Notes under the pieces: model-generated
Seen by the model: the letters and a program-made list of their open reading frames with translations, nothing else
The model's database searches: none
Told to the model about the DNA's origin: nothing
Translations under genes and position numbers: made by a program
Assembly: GCA_947625255.1 (NCBI GenBank)
Contig: CANQNT010000042.1
Location: 1 to 32,424 of the forward strand
DNA length: 32,424 nt
Direction: 5' to 3'
DNA from: an uncultured Acetatifactor sp.
Lineage (GTDB): Bacteria; Bacillota; Clostridia; Lachnospirales; Lachnospiraceae
In this document: positions 23,252-31,370 of the stretch, piece after piece
How the letters are laid out: every line of letters begins with the position of its first letter
How positions within the stretch are numbered: the stretch's first letter is position 1

Positions 23252-24078
23252 ACCGCTGGCATTATTCAAAACTCTTTAGCAGAAAGTTCTTACTCCCATC
23301 TATCAAAGCGACTTGTTTTTATTTGGCAAGCCTGTACATCCCAATTTGACGTTCTTGACCACTTTTCAGTCGTTTTCCGTATCGTTCTTTCCGCCCCAAC
23401 ACCCAACAATCCGTTGAATAATAATAGACCCCTGCAACCAAACCATTTTCTTCAAGAACGCAAATGTGTTATTAACATCATGCCCAACAATTATCAGTCG
23501 GTTATTTTAACGCTTCATGCTGTTCTTGCACTCGTATCCAACAGTTATCAATTAACCATTTCATATTTGGGTAAATAATAAGTCAAATTCAGAAACCACT
23601 CCTCTCCCTTTCAATCCTTAATCAATACCGTCCCAAATCCTCGCGCAATTTTACTCTCTGCCGCGCGATAAATCAGACATTTTCGTTCACCTATGCTATA
23701 ATTCAAAACTGTGGATAGAAGTGCTGAAATATATAATTACATTAGATATTTTATGAACCAGTTACAGAATATTCGCGACACAAATAAAGAACGATATTTC
23801 CTACCTTTTCGTTGCATTTTTTCTTTCCAATTTTACGAATTTTACAAATTCCCCCCCTTTCTCAAGAATTTTTACCATTAAAAAGCCATCAAAAAAGCTC
23901 TCCAGAGAGATTCAAAACCATTCTCTCCAAAGGACTAACTCAATGTAACCGCAAAGCAAACACGGCATCCCCGCTTTCTTTCAATAACAAATCTATTTTC
24001 TTATCATTCCCCCAAAACACATATCACGAAAAATACCGGACTTTCCCCTCCCCACACACAATTTCCCATTCTCCCCTC
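23252..24078. other. Intergenic, one unidentified gene remnant
   Basis: About 830 bp with no intact gene. On the minus strand, 23319-23468 is an open C-terminus-like frame (VLEENGLVAGVYYYSTDCW, then VLGRKERYGKRLKSGQERQI, ending LAK and a stop). Nearby is another piece, MKWLIDNCWIRVQEQHEALK at about 23510-23570. Both look like debris of one or two genes I cannot name. The rest of the stretch is AT-rich and pyrimidine-biased on the plus strand, including seven C at 23851-23857. Confidence 0.35.
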
Positions 24079-24107
24079 TTGTCAACCCCCACAACCTCTG
24101 CTAAAAT
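24079..24107 (+). promoter_or_regulatory. Sigma-A-type promoter for the ABC-F gene
   Basis: TTGTCA at 24079-24084, a 17-bp spacer, and TAAAAT at 24102-24107. This leaves an untranslated leader of roughly 70 nt, including a GCCC/GGGC-containing stretch near 24123-24136. ABC-F genes are often controlled by leader attenuation, but no leader peptide is evident. Confidence 0.65.
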
Positions 24108-24187
24108 AAACTTGTTGTAAATTTGCCCCATGCGGGCCAATTACCCACCCCGCCCTCCCCAAGAGCACCTATAGGAGCACAAACAAA

Positions 24188-26095
24188 ATGATATTATCTT
24201 GTCAAGGCATCTGCAAATCCTTTGCAGAAGTAAAAATATTAGAAAACATTTCCTTTCACATAGAAGACTATGAAAAAGCCGCCATCGTTGGGATCAACGG
24301 TGCCGGCAAAACCACGCTCCTGCGGATCATCGTAGGTGAAATGCCCCCTGATGAAGGTCAGGTCATCCTGGCGAAAGACAAGAGCTTTGGCTATCTCTCC
24401 CAGGATGCCGCGGTTGACACCTCCAACACCATCTACGAAGAGCTATTATCCGTCAAGCGGCATCTGGTAGACTTAGAGCAGCGGATGCGCCAATGCGAGG
24501 AGAGCATGAAAGACGCTTCCGGACATCAGCTGGAGGACCTGATGAAGCAATACACCTCCCTGACCCATTCTTTTGAGATCAATGACGGCTATTCCTACAA
24601 GAGCGAACTCGTAGGGGTTTTGAAAGGCCTTGGCTTTGTGGAGGAGGAATTCGACAAATCCATTGCCACTCTTTCCGGCGGTCAGAAGACCCGTGTGGCC
24701 CTGGGAAAGCTTTTGCTGCAAAAGCCTGACCTGATCATCCTGGACGAGCCCACCAACCATTTGGACATGAATTCCATCGCCTGGCTGGAGAATTATCTGC
24801 TCAATTACAAGGGCGCCGTAATGATCGTTTCCCATGACCGCTATTTTCTGGACAAGATAGTCGGTAAGGTCATCGAAATCGACCAGACGAAGGCCGCGGT
24901 CTTCCATGGGAATTATTCGGATTATGCTTACAAAAAGGAGCAACTGCGCGTCGCGGCCTGGAACGCTTATCTGAATCAGCAGCGGGAAATCAAGCATCAG
25001 GAAGAGGTGATCGAAAAGCTCCGCTCCTTTAACCGGGAAAAATCCATCAAGCGGGCCGCAAGCCGTGAGAAAATGCTGGAGAAAATCGAGGTTTTGGAGA
25101 AACCTGCGGAGGTGCGAACGGATATGAAGCTGCGGCTGGTTCCCCGCCTGACCAGCGGAAACGATGTGCTTTCCGTGCGCAATCTGAGCAAGTCTTTCGG
25201 TTCCCTGAAATTGTTTGAGCATGTGGATTTTGAGATCAAACGGGGCGAGCATGTGGCCATGATCGGAGATAACGGAACGGGCAAAACCACCTTGCTGAAG
25301 ATCCTCAATCAGCTTCTGCCGCCGGACAGCGGAGATTTTCGCCTGGGAACGAATGTGGAAATCGGCTATTACGACCAGGAGCACCATGTTCTCCATGGAG
25401 AGAAAACTTTATTTGAGGAGATTGCCGATGAGCATCCCACGCTCACCAACACCGAGGTACGCAATATCCTGGCTGCCTTTTTATTCACCGGAGACGACGT
25501 CTTCAAGCGTATTGAGGACCTGAGCGGCGGAGAACGGGGCAGGGTTTCCCTGGCAAAGCTGATGATGAGCAATTCCAATTTCCTGATTCTGGATGAGCCT
25601 ACCAACCATCTGGACATTATGTCCAAGGAAATTCTGGAGGACGCGCTGAACGCCTACGAGGGAACGGTGCTTTATGTCTCCCACGACCGCTATTTTATCA
25701 ACAAAACGGCCCATCGGATTCTGGATCTGACCTCGCGGCGCCTGGTCAATTACCTCGGCAATTATGATTATTATCTGGAAAAAAGAGACACCGTCATGTC
25801 CACGCTATTCCCGAAAGAGACAGCCGCTGACGCCGCGCAGACACAGTCCGAAGCCCGTCTGGATTGGAAAGCCAAAAAAGAGGAACAGGCAAGACTCCGC
25901 AAACGGGAAAATGATCTGAAAAAATGTGAAGAAAAAATCGCTGCCCTGGAAGAGCGTCAGGCAGCGATTGAAACAGAAATGGGGAGGCCGGAAGTGGCCA
26001 CCGATGTGACGAAGCTGCAGGAATTATCCACCGAACAAGCCCGGATCCTGAAACAATTGGAGGAGCTTTATTCCCTATGGGAAACCCTGGCTTAG
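24188..26095 (+). CDS. ABC-F family ATPase (YdiF/Uup-like)
   Basis: A 635-residue cytosolic protein with two ATP-binding cassettes and no membrane part. Cassette 1: Walker A GINGAGKTTLL (about 36-46), signature LSGGQKTRVALGK (about 161-173), Walker B LIILDEPTNHLD. An inter-domain linker rich in charged helices (about 255-305) follows. Cassette 2: GDNGTGKTTLL (about 358-368), LSGGERGRVSLAK (about 445-457), FLILDEPTNHLD. A charged coiled coil forms the C-terminus (about 555-630), as in YdiF/Uup types. The family acts on the ribosome, relieving stalls or, in some members, giving antibiotic protection. The C-terminal coil and general form favour a housekeeping member. AGGAG lies about 10 nt before the ATG. 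It converges on icd with only 6 bp between stops. Confidence 0.93.
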   Translation: MILSCQGICKSFAEVKILENISFHIEDYEKAAIVGINGAGKTTLLRIIVGEMPPDEGQVILAKDKSFGYLSQDAAVDTSNTIYEELLSVKRHLVDLEQRMRQCEESMKDASGHQLEDLMKQYTSLTHSFEINDGYSYKSELVGVLKGLGFVEEEFDKSIATLSGGQKTRVALGKLLLQKPDLIILDEPTNHLDMNSIAWLENYLLNYKGAVMIVSHDRYFLDKIVGKVIEIDQTKAAVFHGNYSDYAYKKEQLRVAAWNAYLNQQREIKHQEEVIEKLRSFNREKSIKRAASREKMLEKIEVLEKPAEVRTDMKLRLVPRLTSGNDVLSVRNLSKSFGSLKLFEHVDFEIKRGEHVAMIGDNGTGKTTLLKILNQLLPPDSGDFRLGTNVEIGYYDQEHHVLHGEKTLFEEIADEHPTLTNTEVRNILAAFLFTGDDVFKRIEDLSGGERGRVSLAKLMMSNSNFLILDEPTNHLDIMSKEILEDALNAYEGTVLYVSHDRYFINKTAHRILDLTSRRLVNYLGNYDYYLEKRDTVMSTLFPKETAADAAQTQSEARLDWKAKKEEQARLRKRENDLKKCEEKIAALEERQAAIETEMGRPEVATDVTKLQELSTEQARILKQLEELYSLWETLA

Positions 26096-26101
26096 TTCCC
26101 C

Positions 26102-27310
26102 TTACAGCAAAGCTTCCAGGGTCTCTCTGATCGCCTTAATGAAATCCAGGCTGTTCAGCACCACGGGATTTTTGCAAGTGGAAATCAGGGACAGGCTCTT
26201 GGTCATTTTCCCATCTTCCACCGTTTTGATGCAGGCCCGCTCCAGTTTGTCCGCGAACTCCGACAATTCCTGGATCCCGTCCAATTCACCCCGCTTGCGC
26301 AGTGCGCCCGTCCAGGCAAAAATGGTGGCGATGGAATTGGTGGAGGTTTCCTCCCCTTTCAGATGCTTATAATAATGGCGCTGCACCGTGCCATGGGCCG
26401 CCTCATATTCATAGACTCCGCTGGGAGAAACCAGCACGGAAGTCATCATGGACAAATCCCCATAAGCCGTAGCCACCATGTCGGACATGACGTCACCGTC
26501 ATAATTTTTACAAGCCCAGATAAAGCCGCCCTGGGAGCGAATGACACGGGCCACCGCGTCATCGATGAGCGTGTAGAAATACTCGATTCCAAGCTCCCTA
26601 AACTTTTCGGCGTACTCAGCCTCGTATACCTCCTGGAAAATATCCTTGAACGTATGATCATATTTCTTGGAAATGGTATCCTTTGTGGCAAACCACAAAT
26701 CCTGTCCGGTATCCACCGCATAATGAAAGCAGGCCCTGGCAAAGCCTCTGATGGATTTTTCCGTATTATGGATGCCCTGAAGAATACCGGGTCCCGTAAA
26801 GTTGTGGATGGTCTCACGGATTTCCGTCCCATCCTCTCCGGTAAAGACCAGCTCCGCCCTGCCGGGCCCCGGCGCCTTGATTTCCACGTTTTTATATACA
26901 TCCCCATATGCGTGACGGGCAATGGTGATGGGCTTGGTCCAGTTCCCGACATAAGGCACGATCCCCTTGATCAGGATGGGGGCGCGGAACACAGTACCGT
27001 CCAAAATGGCACGAATCGTACCGTTGGGACTCTTCCACATCTCTTTCAGGTGATACTCGGTCATTCTTGACGCATTGGGCGTAATGGTGGCACATTTCAC
27101 CGCAACGCCATATTTTAAGGTGGCGTTGGCGGAATCCACCGTTACCTGATCCGAAGTCTCATTCCGATGCTCCAGCCCCAGGTCATAATACTCCGTTTTC
27201 AGATCGATATACGGCAGTAACAGTTCCTCTTTGATCATCTGCCAGAGAATTCTGGTCATTTCATCCCCGTCCATCTCCACCAACGGAGTCGTCATCTTGA
27301 ATTTTTCCAT
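26102..27310 (-). CDS. icd: NADP-dependent isocitrate dehydrogenase, eukaryote-like (dimeric) type
   Basis: A 402-residue enzyme converting isocitrate to 2-oxoglutarate, CO2 and NADPH. Seen: start KMTTPLVEMDGDEMTRILW, substrate loop SPNGTIR (about 94-100), FRAPILIKGIVPYVGNWTKP, ARHAYGD with Arg about 132 in the position known from human IDH1, and EAAHGTVQRHY near 310. Length and motifs match the IDH1/IDH2-like subfamily rather than the E. coli type. ATG at 27310 is chosen because AGAGGT lies about 5 nt upstream; an ATG at 27340 is open but poorly supported. It is the third gene of the operon with Re-citrate synthase and a GntR regulator, so the set runs from oxaloacetate and acetyl-CoA to 2-oxoglutarate, with aconitase elsewhere. 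Confidence 0.93.
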   Translation of the reverse strand: MEKFKMTTPLVEMDGDEMTRILWQMIKEELLLPYIDLKTEYYDLGLEHRNETSDQVTVDSANATLKYGVAVKCATITPNASRMTEYHLKEMWKSPNGTIRAILDGTVFRAPILIKGIVPYVGNWTKPITIARHAYGDVYKNVEIKAPGPGRAELVFTGEDGTEIRETIHNFTGPGILQGIHNTEKSIRGFARACFHYAVDTGQDLWFATKDTISKKYDHTFKDIFQEVYEAEYAEKFRELGIEYFYTLIDDAVARVIRSQGGFIWACKNYDGDVMSDMVATAYGDLSMMTSVLVSPSGVYEYEAAHGTVQRHYYKHLKGEETSTNSIATIFAWTGALRKRGELDGIQELSEFADKLERACIKTVEDGKMTKSLSLISTCKNPVVLNSLDFIKAIRETLEALL

Positions 27311-27394
27311 CCTTACCTCTTTCCGGCACGCTTTTCGCACCCGTTTTTACTATAAATCCCTGAAAAAGTGATCCGGCCGATCCGACCCTGGCCC

Positions 27395-28099
27395 CTACTT
27401 TTCCGTCTTCGCATCCTCTTTCTGGTAAGCCTCATAAAGCCCGCTCTGCACCATATTTTCATAGGCATTCAAAATATGGCGGTTGGCAAGCTGTTCGGCC
27501 TTGTCAGCATCACCGGCCTTGATGGCCTCCATGATCTGGCTATGCTCCTCATTGGACTTCGGTCCTCGATTGGCATTTGCCAGCGTCTTTCTGCGGACCC
27601 GGATCACATATTGGTGAAAATCCTTTAACTGATGCTCCAGAATCTTGCTGTTGCAGGCCTCATACAAAATTTCATGAAAGCGATTGTCCAACTCGGCCAT
27701 TTGCTCCAAATGCCCTTTCTGGGCATGAAAGCGGGCCAAATAGACGTTTTCCTCCATTTCCTCCATCTGCTCCTCGGTGATGTTGGCCGTGGCCCATCTG
27801 GCGCAAAGGCCCTCCAGCAAGGAACGGATCATGTAAATATCTTTCACGTCCTTTGGGGTGATGCCGGTCACATACGCTCCCTTGTTGGGAATGATCTGAA
27901 TCAACCCTTCCAATTCCAACTGCCGGAACGCTTCCCGTACCGGCGTTCTGCTGACTCCCATTTCTTCACCGATAGCAACCTCTTTCAGTTCCTCATGATC
28001 CTCATACTTTCCGCTCAGGATATCCTCCCGCAGCTTGTGGAACACTCTGCCCCGCAAAGAATACTTGTCCGTAACCTCCTGCTTTACATCATATGTCAT
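27395..28099 (-). CDS. GntR/FadR-family transcriptional regulator (FCD domain)
   Basis: A 234-residue regulator. The N-terminal winged helix-turn-helix (about 15-80) contains GEEMGVSRTPVREAFRQLEL and IIPNKGAYV, the GntR signature. The C-terminal all-helical FCD domain (about 95-220) has the metal/ligand-type residues in LDNRFHEILYE and NRHI. FCD regulators usually bind small organic acids, so citrate, isocitrate or 2-oxoglutarate are reasonable effectors. GAGGTG lies 8 nt before the ATG. It sits between the citrate synthase and isocitrate dehydrogenase genes in one transcript and probably binds the TTGTATACAA palindrome in the operon promoter, giving autoregulation. Effector and sign of control are inference. 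Confidence 0.9.
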   Translation of the reverse strand: MTYDVKQEVTDKYSLRGRVFHKLREDILSGKYEDHEELKEVAIGEEMGVSRTPVREAFRQLELEGLIQIIPNKGAYVTGITPKDVKDIYMIRSLLEGLCARWATANITEEQMEEMEENVYLARFHAQKGHLEQMAELDNRFHEILYEACNSKILEHQLKDFHQYVIRVRRKTLANANRGPKSNEEHSQIMEAIKAGDADKAEQLANRHILNAYENMVQSGLYEAYQKEDAKTEK

Positions 28100-28198
28100 T
28101 CCAAATTCACCTCAATCCTTGTCTGCGCGGCATAACTACGAATACCGGATTCTTCATGGCCGCTTTCCACTGTGACCTCCGGATGGACCGCGGACACA

Positions 28199-29614
28199 TC
28201 AGTTCTTCTTAATCTGAAGATTCTTCTCCTTGCAGACCTTGTCCAGTTCCGCCAGAATCTCCTCGTCCGTCAGCACTGTAACACGGCCGCCCGCATACTG
28301 GTCATCCACCCACTTTTTCATCTCTTTCACCAGCTCACAGTTCTTATCCAATTGATCTTCGCCCTTCAATTTGAAATAAGTATTGATCCAATGGGCGATG
28401 CCGGCCAGTCCGGAAGTGTTGGAAATCGCGCACAACACGGGTCTGTTCAGGAACTTCTCCGTATCAAAAATATTATAAATTTCTTCGTTTTTCAAAAGCC
28501 CGTCCGCATGAATACCGGCTCTTGTCACGTTGAAATTCTTTCCCACAAAAGGTGTGCGGGGCGGGATTTCATAACCGATCTCTTTCTCATAATATTCCGC
28601 CAGCTCCGTGATCACCCTGGTATCCATGCCGTTCAGATCTCCCTTCAGCTGGGCATATTCAAAGACCATGGCTTCCAGAGGCGTATTGCCGGTACGCTCT
28701 CCGATTCCAAAGAGAGACGTATTGATGCCGGAGCAGCCATACAGCCAGGCGGTAGTGGAATTGGACACAGCCTTGTAGAAATCATTATGACCATGCCACT
28801 CCAAAAGCTCATGAGGCACGCCCGCATGGGTATGTAGGGCATAAATGATTCCCTGTACGCTTCTGGGAATGACGGCGCCGGGATAGTTCACGCCATAGCC
28901 CATGGTATCACAGGCACGAATCTTAATGGGAATCCCGTACTGCTCCATCAGCTTCATCAGTTCCATGCAGAAAGGCACCACATATCCATATATATCCGCC
29001 CTGGTAATATCCTCCAAATGGCATCTGGGGCTGATCCCCTCGTCCAGGCATTCCTTGATCACGCTCAGATAATGATCCATGGCTTGTCTCCTGGTCATTT
29101 TCAGCTTCATAAAAATATGATAATCCGAGCAGCTTACCAGGATGCCCGTCTCTTTCATGCCGATCTCTTTGACAAGCTTAAAGTCCTCTTTGCTGGCACG
29201 GATCCAACTGGTTACCTCCGGGAACTGATATCCCCGCTCCATGCATTTATAGACCGCGTCCCGATCCTTTTTGCTATAAAGGAAAAATTCACTGGCACGG
29301 ATCATGCCGTTGGGCCCGCCCAATCGGTGCAGATAGTCGAAAATCGTCACAATCTGTTCCGTGGTATAAGGCGCTCTGGACTGTTGTCCATCCCGGAAAG
29401 TCGTGTCCGTGATCCAAATATTTTTCGGCATATTGTGGGGCACCGTTCTATCATTAAAAGGGATCTTGGGAATCTCGGAATAGGGAAACATATTGCGGAA
29501 AACATTGGGTTTCTCCACGTCATCCAGAATATACATATGCTCCTCGATCTCCAACAAGTTGTTCTTCGGATTCATCGTGACCGGTCGGTTCGCGAAAGCA
29601 ATCTCTTCTCTCAT
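28199..29614 (-). CDS. Probable Re-citrate synthase (homocitrate/isopropylmalate-synthase-related)
   Basis: A 471-residue DRE-TIM enzyme. Seen: ITDTTFRDGQQSR (about 68-80), CHLEDITRADIYG, RACDTMGYGVNYPGA (about 233-247), WHGHNDFYKAVSNS (metal His 274 and 276), and GNTPLEAMV. The C-terminal regulatory domain of leucine-pathway isopropylmalate synthases is absent. The overall wording recalls the Re-citrate synthase of Clostridium kluyveri, which condenses oxaloacetate and acetyl-CoA with opposite stereochemistry to ordinary citrate synthase. The operon partner icd strongly favours citrate over homocitrate. ATG at 29614 is chosen for the GAGAGGT site about 6 nt upstream; the frame is open to 29647, where the promoter's transcript start would fall. 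Homocitrate synthase remains possible. Confidence 0.82.
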   Translation of the reverse strand: MREEIAFANRPVTMNPKNNLLEIEEHMYILDDVEKPNVFRNMFPYSEIPKIPFNDRTVPHNMPKNIWITDTTFRDGQQSRAPYTTEQIVTIFDYLHRLGGPNGMIRASEFFLYSKKDRDAVYKCMERGYQFPEVTSWIRASKEDFKLVKEIGMKETGILVSCSDYHIFMKLKMTRRQAMDHYLSVIKECLDEGISPRCHLEDITRADIYGYVVPFCMELMKLMEQYGIPIKIRACDTMGYGVNYPGAVIPRSVQGIIYALHTHAGVPHELLEWHGHNDFYKAVSNSTTAWLYGCSGINTSLFGIGERTGNTPLEAMVFEYAQLKGDLNGMDTRVITELAEYYEKEIGYEIPPRTPFVGKNFNVTRAGIHADGLLKNEEIYNIFDTEKFLNRPVLCAISNTSGLAGIAHWINTYFKLKGEDQLDKNCELVKEMKKWVDDQYAGGRVTVLTDEEILAELDKVCKEKNLQIKKN

Positions 29615-29655
29615 CCGTTTACCTCTCATTCTGTATGCGATTTGCACACCGTATC

Positions 29656-29684
29656 ATTGTATACAACGAAACACTCCCTGTCAA
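29656..29684 (-). promoter_or_regulatory. Promoter of the citrate synthase operon with overlapping GntR-type operator
   Basis: On the minus strand, TTGACA (29684-29679), a 17-bp spacer and TACAAT (29661-29656) form a near-consensus promoter. The perfect 10-bp palindrome TTGTATACAA (29657-29666) overlaps the -10 box. FadR-subfamily regulators typically bind short palindromes with TNGT/ACNA half sites, so the GntR protein encoded in the operon is the natural candidate. A site there would repress. Confidence 0.72.
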
Positions 29685-29716
29685 TACCTTTCCCCTAAAA
29701 TAATAAAAAAGATCAA

Positions 29717-30631
29717 CTATTCTTCCAGCATCCGCCTGACATTCACCATCCCCCAGCCCTGTTTGTTCCAGGGTTCTCCGAGATCCGTGGCCGTATAGGT
29801 CAACAGACGTTTCACCTCTTCATTCCCCAAATCAGGGTGCTTTTGCAGCAAAAGGGCCAGGGCCCCGGATACGATGGGAGTCGCCATGGAAGTCCCGCTT
29901 TTGGCCACATAAGGATATAAAATTTTGTTGTAGTGCCTTTGAATGCGGACATTGCAAGACACAATTTCCGTGCCCGGCGCCACAATATCCGGCTTGCGGA
30001 CAGGCGCCGCAAAGGCTCCCCTGCCGGAATAGGTCTCGCAGCGCCTGGGATTGTCCTTAAAAAAGTTTCCGTCATGACAGCCAACCGTGATGACCATGCC
30101 GCTCCCGCCCACGGAAGAAATGGAATCATTGGCAGGACCTTTGTTGCCCGCGGCACATACCACCACGATTCCCTGCTCCCATAGCCTCTCTATCATATTT
30201 TTCAAGGCCCGTTCTTTTTCCTCCTCATGCAGATTCCCGATTCCCACGGAAATATTCAGGATCCGAATCTGGTATTGCTCTTTCCTTTCCAGAACCCATT
30301 CCATTCCCTCCAGCATATGCTGCGCCAGGCCGTCCCCCTGCTCATCCAGCACCTTGCCTACCACCAGACGGCAGGCGGGCGCCATTCCGGCATATTTTCC
30401 GCCAGAGACGGCCCCGCTCCCGCATAGGATTCCGCAGATGTGAGTCCCATGCCCGTTATCATCATACATCAACTGGCGCTGCCTTACAAAATCCCGAAAT
30501 AAAACCACCTTGTTCTGCAGATCCGGATGTCGGCCTATCCCCGTATCCAAAACGGCGATTGTCACCGGCCGTCCCATCCAATCCTCCCAATTCTTCCAAT
30601 CCGCGCCCACCTGCGCTCGCACTCGATTCAT
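29717..30631 (-). CDS. Subtilisin-like serine peptidase (S8), intracellular type
   Basis: A 304-residue subtilase with a complete catalytic set: Asp29 in VLDTGIG, His61 in DNGHGTHICG, the oxyanion Asn163 in AAGNKGP, and Ser248 in SGTSMATP. There is no signal peptide and no evident propeptide; the catalytic domain begins by residue about 20. It should therefore act in the cytosol, like AprX/IspA-type enzymes, or in the forespore or mother cell. The ATG lies within an inverted repeat (30619-30629 with 30679-30689) that could hide the start in the mRNA. No terminator is obvious between its stop and the citrate synthase operon promoter region. Confidence 0.9.
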   Translation of the reverse strand: MNRVRAQVGADWKNWEDWMGRPVTIAVLDTGIGRHPDLQNKVVLFRDFVRQRQLMYDDNGHGTHICGILCGSGAVSGGKYAGMAPACRLVVGKVLDEQGDGLAQHMLEGMEWVLERKEQYQIRILNISVGIGNLHEEEKERALKNMIERLWEQGIVVVCAAGNKGPANDSISSVGGSGMVITVGCHDGNFFKDNPRRCETYSGRGAFAAPVRKPDIVAPGTEIVSCNVRIQRHYNKILYPYVAKSGTSMATPIVSGALALLLQKHPDLGNEEVKRLLTYTATDLGEPWNKQGWGMVNVRRMLEE

Positions 30632-30689
30632 TCCGCCACCCTCGCGCCCCGCTTCTTATTAACATATGCCCGCCGGACGAATCGAGTGC
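30619..30689 (-). promoter_or_regulatory. Inverted repeat enclosing the subtilase start codon
   Basis: Perfect 11-bp arms GCACTCGATTC (30619-30629) and GAATCGAGTGC (30679-30689), extended by a further TCCG/CGGA pairing with a one-base bulge. In the minus-strand transcript the stem includes the ATG and reaches the purine-rich GGCGGA before it. It may limit translation initiation or be the trace of an inverted duplication. Confidence 0.5.
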
Positions 30690-30731
30690 AAGTAGATGCG
30701 CCAAGGAATTCCAAAGAATCGTACTTCAGCA

Positions 30732-30762
30732 GTAAACATTGACAGGCAGTAGCGCATACAAT
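30732..30762 (+). promoter_or_regulatory. Sigma-E-like sporulation promoter
   Basis: CATACAAT at 30755-30762 matches the sigma-E -10 consensus known from Bacillus, and GTAAACATT at 30732-30740, 14 bp upstream, is a partial -35 match. TTGACA at 30739-30744 is present but has no good sigma-A -10 at proper spacing. It lies about 30 bp before the ribosome site of the Cys-rich gene. Confidence 0.45.
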
Positions 30763-30793
30763 AAACCATAAATAAAACATGGAGGCAATCAAC

Positions 30794-31051
30794 ATGAGCG
30801 ATTTAACTGCTACCAACTGTGGCTGCAACAATTCCAACGGTACTTCCAATGCCAGCAATGGATTCTTTGGGGGGAACTGCGGTTGGCTGATCCTTCTGCT
30901 TCTCTTCTGCGGCGGCGGCTGCGGCAACAACGGCACCAGCTTGCTGAGCAACGATGGCAATAGCTGCTGTGAGTGGATCATCTGGCTTTTGATCCTGTCC
31001 TGCATTTGCGGCGGCAACGGCAACAATAACGGCTGTGGCTGTGGCTACTGA
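30794..31051 (+). CDS. Small Cys/Gly/Asn-rich protein, possible spore or surface component
   Basis: An 85-residue protein from an ATG with GGAGG about 9 nt upstream (an ATG at 30779 overlaps that site and is rejected). It has NCGCNNSNG near the start, two hydrophobic stretches (GWLILLLLFCGGGCG at about 34-48 and EWIIWLLILSCICGG at about 61-75), and a GNNNGCGCGY end. Cysteine, glycine and asparagine dominate. Similar small high-cysteine proteins are common in Lachnospiraceae genomes, where I recall names borrowed from insect chorion proteins. A disulfide-linked spore-coat role is plausible given the sigma-E-like promoter, but unproven. A terminator stem follows 17 bp after the stop. Confidence 0.72.
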   Translation: MSDLTATNCGCNNSNGTSNASNGFFGGNCGWLILLLLFCGGGCGNNGTSLLSNDGNSCCEWIIWLLILSCICGGNGNNNGCGCGY

Positions 31052-31068
31052 CCCATAGGCAAGTGACA

Positions 31069-31094
31069 AAACAGGCTCCTCCGGGGGCCTGTTT
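31069..31094 (+). terminator. Stem-loop terminator after the Cys-rich gene
   Basis: Perfect 8-bp arms AAACAGGC/GCCTGTTT with a CC/GG extension in the loop, placed 17 bp after the stop. Only three T follow the stem on the plus strand, but the A-rich left arm (AAA) also suits the opposite strand. Confidence 0.65.
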
Positions 31095-31150
31095 CCCTAC
31101 GTATGTCAAGGGACCCAATACCTGTATTCAGTCGGCCTATCTCCTGAGTG

Positions 31151-31301
31151 GTTCCGTCTGTCGGATGGAACCACCTCCCTGGTTGTTCCGTCTGTCGGAT
31201 GGAACCACCTCCCTGGTTGTTCCGTCTGTCGGATGGCGTCACCTCCCTGGTTGTTCCGTCTGTCGGATGGCGACACCTCTCTGGTTGTACCATCTCGCGG
31301 G
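31151..31301. repeat. 34-bp tandem repeat (minisatellite), four copies plus a partial
   Basis: Copies start at 31151, 31185, 31219 and 31253, with a partial from 31287. Each contains GTTCCGTCTGTCGGATGG and then CACCTCCCTGGTT. In copies 1-2, GGTTCC and GGAACC form inverted arms around GTCTGTCGGAT. Copies 3-4 have GGCGTC and GGCGAC instead, losing the complement. No unique spacers exist, so it is not a CRISPR. It lies between the Cys-rich gene and the next CDS; function unknown. Confidence 0.88.
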
Positions 31302-31370
31302 TTTTACTCGGTTCTATTGCTTGTTTCCTTTACATAGGATAGATAGAAGTACCATTTCAAGGAGACGGTC

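Noticed and set aside
23812..24120. A 102-residue plus-strand reading frame before the ABC-F gene
   Set aside because: No ribosome site, low-complexity pyrimidine-rich sequence, and it overlaps the ABC-F promoter.
24473..25396. A 307-residue minus-strand frame inside the ABC-F gene
   Set aside because: Antisense shadow of a strongly supported gene; its protein has no recognisable domain.
30628..31026. A 132-residue minus-strand frame whose stop overlaps the subtilase ATG
   Set aside because: Mostly the antisense of the Cys-rich gene, giving a Pro/Leu-rich low-complexity product. The ATGA overlap looked like coupling but the body is not protein-like.
31151..31301. CRISPR array
   Set aside because: The 34-bp copies are contiguous with no unique spacers, and no cas gene is present.
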